A stretch of 64,000 bases of DNA from Branchiostoma lanceolatum. Lineage: Eukaryota; Chordata; Leptocardii; Amphioxiformes; Branchiostomatidae. A model generated the notes under the pieces. The model saw nothing but the letters and a program-made list of their open reading frames with translations, did not search any database and had not been told where the DNA came from. Where the stretch lies: the NCBI RefSeq assembly GCF_035083965.1, contig NC_089732.1:7379383-7443382 (forward strand), written 5' to 3'. A program made the position numbers and the translations under genes. Below, piece after piece: positions 58,411 through 64,000 of this stretch (position 1 is its first letter; each line of letters opens with the position of its first letter).

Positions 58411-61400
58411 TCACTGATATGAGGTCCCTCCAAACTGTAGTCTTTGCAACTTAGCCTTGTGGTTGTTTGAAGGTTTGGCAAAAGCACTCCGGGCTATCTG
58501 CAACGGAAAGTCTTTTCCACTGAGATAAATCCTGTTGGCAAACTCTTCAAGCTGGAACTTTGTTGTAAACGAATCAGTCTCTCCACAGAGCTTGCCTAAT
58601 TTGCATACCATGGTTGCCATGGCAAAGCCTGTCATGAAGGCATCAAATCCGGCTCTATGACACCCCACACGTGTCTTCGCAACCACATTATCAGTTCCGC
58701 CATCTGATTGGTCGGTGTGTGTCTGACCGTCAGAGCTCACAGAGTCGGTACCATCTACACTTGTGACATCTCTCCCATCATGTGTTTCCATGGAAACGAG
58801 ATGCTCTGTTTTGTCTTGCCCTTCATCCTCGATCTTGTTGCCTTTCTTCTTTTTCCTGTCACGCCTTCGTTTCTTCTTGGCTTTGACCCAGTCCTCTTGG
58901 TCAATGATGATGTCAGGGTCATGTGACAGGGGGCACTTCACGCCTTTGGGACAGGTACCATGGGCCTGAAAGGAACAACATGCTACCTTATGAGCTAATG
59001 TAAGTTGATGTTACATGCAAGCAAAATCAGAGAAGCGTACTGACAAGGTTTATTTATTTATTTTATTTATCTATTTAGTCAGATTTACCACATATGTGGA
59101 AAGATTGACATAACAGGTGACTATCGCCATTTCAAGATGTCAACCCGGACCAGACTATTAAAGGTTTGATCCACTCACACCAGAAAGGACACCTATTCTT
59201 TTTGATAAGTGTGGTAGGTTCTTTTACATGCTGGAGGTGTGGCTCTTCTCAAACACGGGACCTCCATTTAACGTCCTATCCAAGGGATGTCCAACAAAGA
59301 ACAAAGTACTGCAAAGAACAAAGAAGTCCAACTTACACCATATTGTTCACAGTAGGGTATGACCATTGTGCTCTGTGTGGTGTTGAGAAGGGTGTCAGGC
59401 AGGCAGCAGTCCCTGAACTCTACACATGCCATGTGTGGTGGGTAGGGGGGGAAGGTCAGGGTCACATGGGGCTGCTCTTTAGACTGGTGCACTGCATTCT
59501 CTCTTTGACTGCAAAATGTACACAAGTTCGTAAACTTCTTAATTGTTTTAAGTTCTGCATGAAGCTTGAAGAAGTTTAAGAGGAATTGTGAAAATATCTC
59601 CATAGATAAAATCCTTACTGCGAATGGGACAATATACATTGTGTATTTCATGCAAGAATACTGCAAGTTCCCAGTGGTTTAATGTTTGTGTTTTTCACAG
59701 CAGACTCTTCACCGCGAACTTACAGTAGGGGGAGGTACTATTTCGCTATACTATTTCGCAAAAGTGCAGTTTTTGCTGAAATATGCACCAAGGAATATGG
59801 GGGCGATGTATCTGAATATGAAAATGTAAAAAATGTAACACTCTTTTTATGTATTTTTGAAAAATATTTAGCTATACCTTCTTCTGAAGACATATTCCAG
59901 GTAGGAGGCTGGCATGCGGATGTGGAAGTCTGTGATACACTTTGTGTCAAAAATCCCTGCAGGAAACATCTCGGACAAGTCGGCCAGGAAACTACCCAAA
60001 GTGGAGGGGAGTTCTGTGTAGAAGGACTGGAGGACAAAACAAATGTTTTAGAAATACAGATTCATCCATAACTTCTTGTGCTATGCTGTTGGAGGTGGGA
60101 TCAGTGTCCCAAAGCTTGGACCAACAGACTCCACAATTCCTTTCTACAATTCCTTTCTTTACTACGCCATTCATCTGTTCAACAGACACTGCAGTCATAA
60201 GGTGTTTGTGTTCATGTAAAGTCTACTTTTGTGTTTTAACTGTGTGTAAATAGGACTACTATAAGATCAACTCAATTCAGGAATACATTACTAGCGGAAT
60301 GGGGGCCTGCGGAATAGTGGGACCGGTAAAGTTTGGGCGGGCGTGCGTGCGGCGGGTGATCACACTGAATACGGGGTATGGTCTCCCAGGGTAGGGGTAC
60401 GTGTATTTTTCAATGTATTTCTGCTATGTTGATTTGAATGAATAAAGATTGTATACAATGTACAGGCAAACAAACGTGAAAGCAAAGAAACCATATAACC
60501 ATATAGCCAGGCATTTGATAAGAGATCACAAAAGTAGCCGATGTTTGCTAAGAGACAGCTGGGTCTGTGATGTTCTATTACCTGGGACAGGAAGACAAGG
60601 TCCACCAGTCCATTGTGCAGTATCAGGGGAACTCTACTGCATACCAGCTCACTGAACAACTGACGCACACTCTGGGGTGCTTCCCCATTCTAAAGGAACA
60701 AGGAACAGGTTTCTAAGTAAACCATTGCAACACATGTACAAGTATAAGTGACAGATACGTTTTTAGATAATTTTAATCCTGAATATATATACTGAAGGAT
60801 TCTTTAACTACTGGTATAATGAAACAATCTTTTCAGCTTGATTATCTGCCAGTGATGCAGTTAAAATCTCTTTTATCCATCTTGTATCCATACTCTCTTA
60901 TTTCATTTTTCATGGTTTGTAATTTGTATGTAGTCACAGTATCTCTGCCCTGCAGTACCTGATCTGCTCCTCTGTGATAGGGGGCGCCCTGTGAATACTG
61001 CACGTTGAAGTCAAAGCCGTGATCCACCAGAAACTTGAGAGAAATGGGCTCCACCACATACTCCTCTGAACACAGCAGTGTCAGGTTAAAGGTTTGGGTG
61101 GTGAACGGGAGAACAAGAGGTCCATCCTGTAAAACAATGAAATGAATTAATGAAATATGACCCACATCCCTGAAGGGACCTCAGGTATAATCTCGGGCTG
61201 TTCGTGCAACTGCACGGCGGCCTCACCACGGCACATATTTTTGGCCAAGCACACTGGGTCACCCCTACTCTCCTCGATAAGTGTGTTGGGTTCTTTTACG
61301 TGCAGAGGTTTGACGCTTGAGACTTATGCCCGAAGCCCGTCACCATCCGATAGCACGAATGCAATCCCTTACAACATGTGCGAGCTAGAATCAACCTTGA

Positions 61401-62558
61401 GGATCGAACTCAGGCCTCAGGATCCAAGGAATTTGATCTAGATGGCGAAGCAGCGGGGTTGCGTTACCACTTCTACCATGGGGACATGCTAATAATAGGT
61501 TTGATAAATATTTTACAATGCTTCACTTGTATTTAGTTTCTTGAAATGCGTATCAGAACAACAAAGTTACACAATTATGATAACTTTTTGCATGGTAGGG
61601 CTGCTATTTTTGTGTTCTAGATTTTAAACAAAACATTATTAAAACACAAAATCTTGTTATCAATTATTGCAATTTCTACAAGCAGTACTGGGTATGATAG
61701 TAGATCCTCTGACAGAAAATTACATCAATATTTCCACCAATCACTGCCCACTGACCTCATCTATGTTGTTAAGTTTGAAGCAGGAGAGTCCTATGGAGAG
61801 CACAGCACGTGACCTGGCCACTCCAGCCAGTGACTTGTACCGGTCATCCACTGACCTATGGGGGCAATAATTGTCCTTAATTCTCATCAATGTCACAAGT
61901 TAGGACTGCATTACAATGTAGAGTTATGAATAGTTAATATTTCAGCTGAATTCTCACAGCTACACTAACATACCAAATTTCAGCTCATTTGGCCCAGGAA
62001 CGACCGAGATGAATCGATTTGAAGATTTGACAGAAGGAGTATTAGAAACATAAGAGAAAACAATATGTATGGGCGATGCATAATAAAGGTTGCATTTTGC
62101 TTCATTGGGTGCTTTAAAGTAAAATTATACACTGTTAAACGTCTACATAGTCTACTCACGGTGTGTTCAGCTTCCTGCGGTTTCCCAGACCACTCAGCTC
62201 CTGTGGTGACAAAAATATAAGGACTGTCAACAGTTTCAAGGACTTTCAGACCATCACTGCAGTTGGATTTACCGATTTCCTGATTCAGACAGATACATAG
62301 TCTTTGTTTGTTTTATAGAAAGACCATAATTTGATTGTCATTTCATGACTGTCATAGTAGCAACTAGCAACACATGACAAACACAAAGATCTAACATACG
62401 AATGCCCCCCTCCCACCACCATCTACACGTTTATCCCGACTTACCAGATCTACGGCAATAAATGTCGCCGTCTTCAGTGCCACTAACATGGTCGGCCAAA
62501 GCTCCTTGAAGTTGTCTTTGGTCACATCCACGACAGGAACCCGGGAAAACCATGCCAT
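58411..62558 (-). CDS. TOE1: TOE1, CAF1-like 3' exonuclease with CCCH zinc finger
   Basis: Target of EGR1 protein 1: a DEDD-family 3'-5' deadenylase of Cajal bodies that trims snRNA 3' tails. Exons (minus): 62558-62445, 62200-62160, 61855-61756, 61126-60959, 60689-60582, 60026-59878, 59508-59337, 58965-58411. They give 468 residues, all phases closing. Catalytic acidic residues: Asp37 and Glu39 (AVDLELSG, split across exons 1 and 2), Asp171 ([10 protein letters not shown]) and Asp204 (GIFDTK). The CCCH finger is Cys280, Cys289, Cys295, His299. A basic nuclear signal follows at 312-328 ([14 protein letters not shown]). After an acidic, variable stretch the family C-terminal block [15 protein letters not shown] appears. 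ATG 62556-62558 sits in GCCATGG, a good Kozak context; the open frame upstream has no better ATG. The N-terminus is about 30 residues shorter than in human. Confidence 0.95.
59155..59300 (+). repeat. Dispersed repeat in a TOE1 intron, copy 1
   Basis: GATAAGTGTGGTAGGTTCTT TTACATGC, followed by GGGACCTCCATTTAACGTCC and TCCAAGGGATGTCC, resembles 61157-61480. Such blocks are common dispersed repeats in marine invertebrates; the class is not assigned. Confidence 0.5.
59675..59730. repeat. Fragment of a family B element
   Basis: CAGTGGTTTAATGTTTGTG and CTTCACCGCGAACTTACAGTA are words of the family B ends and interior (compare 33714-33872). Truncated; in a TOE1 intron. Confidence 0.45.
61157..61480 (+). 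repeat. Dispersed repeat in a TOE1 intron, copy 2
   Basis: GC-richer than its surroundings. It carries CTCGATAAGTGTGTTGGGTT CTTTTACGTGCAGAGG, shared with copy 1, and GGATCGAACTCAGGCCTCAG near its right end, reminiscent of a tRNA-derived B-box-like string. A SINE is possible but unproven. Confidence 0.5.
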
Positions 62559-62845
62559 GGCTGATCCCGACGTGAGGCTGACGACAAGACTTTTTAAATC
62601 TTGAACATAGGACGATATCAATAATTTGAAGGGGGTTCAGATGTCTTTTCTCATAAAGAATACCCATATCAGCACGACAATCAGCAACACAAATTATCTT
62701 CAAATACCAACGTGCATTATTATAGGATATGATAATAGATACATGTAATATATGAGGGAATACAAGATATCAAAAATTGTATATCCCCCAATCTGTTTAA
62801 TGTATTTTTCCAATCTAACCCCTGACCTGTCGCTTCGCGCCAAAT
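62559..62845. promoter_or_regulatory. Shared TOE1 (-) / MUTYH candidate (+) promoter with E2F site
   Basis: Only 287 bases separate the TOE1 ATG from the first in-frame ATG of the plus-strand gene. TTCGCGCCAAA at 62834-62844 is, on the other strand, TTTGGCGCGAA, a full E2F consensus. No TATA box. A promoter firing both ways is inferred. Confidence 0.6.
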
Positions 62846-63050
62846 TTGACCACTCCCCCGATCAGCCGACGTCCACCGTGTGTCCAAGGAGGTGTTGGTG
62901 TGTCGAGCTTCAGCTTATTTTCAGCGATCTTGGTCAAGATTCTGGCCCATCGAGTTTTCCTGTTGTTTGTTGGGAAGTTCAGGAGTCTGGAGATGGTGAA
63001 ACCTCGCCGGAAAGCCTCACAGGCTGCCAAGAAAACCGCAGAAAAGGAAG
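62846..63050 (+). CDS. MUTYH: First coding exon of a probable MUTYH adenine DNA glycosylase, truncated by window
   Basis: Open from ATG 62846 to a good donor (GAAG|GTATGC) at 63051. The inner ATG at 62993 in the same frame begins MVKPRRKASQAAKKTAEKE, resembling the basic start of the nuclear human isoform (MRKPR...). The 49 residues before it are rich in Arg, Ser and hydrophobic residues with almost no acid, as expected of a mitochondrial presequence. Human MUTYH likewise has a mitochondrial start and an inner nuclear start, and lies head-to-head with TOE1. The identification rests mainly on this neighbourhood; the catalytic domain lies beyond the window, so it could be another gene with a basic N-terminus. 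Confidence 0.5.
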
Positions 63051-63081
63051 GTATGCAAGTGGGGCATTTTCAGATCTTGCA

Positions 63082-63305
63082 TAAGGCCATGTTGATTTGA
63101 TTATATGGATGACATCTTCTGGGATACCCAAAACTGATGCGAGCGTGCGAATAGAATAAAAAGTTTGGCAAAAAAGCCTTCATTATGAAATCTATGTGGT
63201 CAGGAAGGTTGAACAAATGACTGAACACATGGTGAATTTCATACCAAATCATGGATTCTTCATTTTTGTCATATATTTTCACATCTTCTTTTTTGACTTT
63301 GGCTT
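63082..63305 (-). repeat. Dispersed inverted-repeat element, copy 2
   Basis: Reverse complement of about 2098-2327, sharing GAACAAATGACT / AGTCATCTGTTC, CCTTCCTGACCACNTAGA, TTCATAATGAAGGC and the end CATGTTGATTTGATTATATG. On the minus strand it is open for about 70 residues (positions 63070-63282), with the end [11 protein letters not shown] also present in copy 1, so it may be a decayed coding element. Confidence 0.6.
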
Positions 63306-63370
63306 TCTACAGCATTAGTATCCTCTTTCCAAAATATCTGTTTGCAATTTACAGCATATAACGGGGGCCG

Positions 63371-63500
63371 CCCGAACATCGCACGCGCCCGAACATCGCA
63401 CGGATTTTTTACTGATCTTATTTTGCATAAGTACGCCGTGTTTGTGTCCAATGACTATGCTGATAAGGAAGGTAAATAACCCAAGTTCATGCACATAATT
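63371..63500 (-). repeat. Dispersed repeat with 17-base tandem pair
   Basis: CCCGAACATCGCACGCG is followed at once by CCCGAACATCGCACGGA (63371-63404). The part to the right matches 32160-32250 on the opposite strand. Confidence 0.55.
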
Positions 63501-64000
63501 GTCATTTACATTCAAAACATATATGTGTACATATTCATTTCTTGTTTTGTCGAAAAGTAGTATTTTGACAATAATGATGGCAACGCTGAGTAGAGGGTCA
63601 CTGCGTAGCTAGACGGCCCGGCACCTAAATATACGACCTGTCCAAGCAGATACATAAGTCACACAGCTATCATACACATAAGCAAAAAATAACTTCATAA
63701 AACACTAAAAATTTGGGTCTTTAAGTGTTTGTTGAGAAGAAACCCGACCAAAGAAAAACAACGTAAACATTGCTGTCGTCTGACGACGTTGTTTTCCCGC
63801 CATTTTTTTGGACCGCGATGGTGGCGGGACGATTCAACGCACAGTTTTGTTACGCTCTAACATGTGATTGGTACCGTCTATGAAAAGGAAACTGAATACA
63901 GAGATGGCGAAGATGTTTCCCAATAAGTAGACGGAGTATTGTTGATGTAAGCGGTGTCGTTTTTTCGTAATGATTTCGTAAGTCGGGCCGCATTCAATAC

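Larger units (their letters stand above)
63051..64000 (+). other. Intron of the MUTYH candidate, repeat-filled
   Basis: No further exon is supported. It holds the repeat copies at 63082-63305 and 63371-63500. TTTTCCCGCC at 63792-63801 is a stray E2F-like string near a GC-richer patch. Confidence 0.5.

Noticed and set aside
59166-60253. Several plus-strand open frames of 100-137 codons in TOE1
   Set aside because: They lie antisense to TOE1 exons 6 and 7 and a repeat; no recognisable protein.
62559-62621. Longer TOE1 N-terminus from the open frame upstream of 62558
   Set aside because: The frame opens with TTG, not ATG. The inner ATG has a strong Kozak context and leads straight into VPVVDV.
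1-64000. CRISPR arrays, tRNA, rRNA, bacterial operons
   Set aside because: None seen. Repeats are inverted or dispersed, genes are spliced, and no tRNA-like cloverleaf or rRNA stretch was recognised by eye.

Overview
The window looks like chordate nuclear DNA, most likely from a lancelet (Branchiostoma-type amphioxus). The genes are split into many short exons with canonical GT-AG junctions, introns are a few hundred to a few thousand bases, and short inverted-repeat elements are scattered through introns and intergenic DNA. The protein set is animal and chordate-like: a MuSK receptor kinase that keeps a kringle domain, a three-CAP-Gly CLIP4, NASP, a BTF3-type NAC-beta, TOE1 and REX1BD. The species is an inference; no species-specific marker was tested. 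For the five complete genes the exon chains were assembled by hand, and the phase was checked at every junction and closes exactly on the stop codon.

Layout. (1) 465-19322 (+): the 3' part of a MuSK-type receptor tyrosine kinase (partial Ig, Frizzled-like CRD, kringle, linker, transmembrane segment, juxtamembrane NPxY, kinase). Its 5' exons lie before the window. A large open exon at 7699-8594 inside this gene could give a kinase-less product ending in a coiled coil and a hydrophobic tail. (2) 19323-27602: intergenic DNA and 3' UTRs, including a foldback repeat of about 2.7 kb. (3) 27603-34803 (-): CLIP4, with a non-coding first exon ending at 37239. (4) 37687-41499 (+): REX1BD. (5) 43633-52099 (-): NASP, 20 coding exons. 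(6) 53514-57310 (+): BTF3/NAC-beta. (7) 58411-62558 (-): TOE1. (8) 62846-63050 (+): first exon of what is probably MUTYH, running off the window.

The genes strictly alternate in orientation. This gives three head-to-head pairs (CLIP4/REX1BD, NASP/BTF3, TOE1/MUTYH?), each sharing a short intergenic promoter, and three tail-to-tail pairs. E2F-like motifs lie by the start of NASP and between TOE1 and the MUTYH candidate, a CRE and a YY1-like motif lie on the BTF3 side, and an ETS-like motif precedes REX1BD. Functionally the set covers synapse signalling (MuSK), microtubule plus-end and membrane linking (CLIP4), histone chaperoning (NASP), nascent-chain handling (BTF3), snRNA 3'-end trimming (TOE1) and probably DNA repair (REX1BD by name, MUTYH). 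They are neighbours by chromosome history, not an operon.

The non-coding part holds several families of short inverted-repeat elements (some TA-flanked), near-perfect hairpins, and one element with the ends CCTTCGCCGAGAAGG / GGCGAAGGTATGAGG. No tRNA, rRNA, CRISPR or prokaryotic feature was seen.
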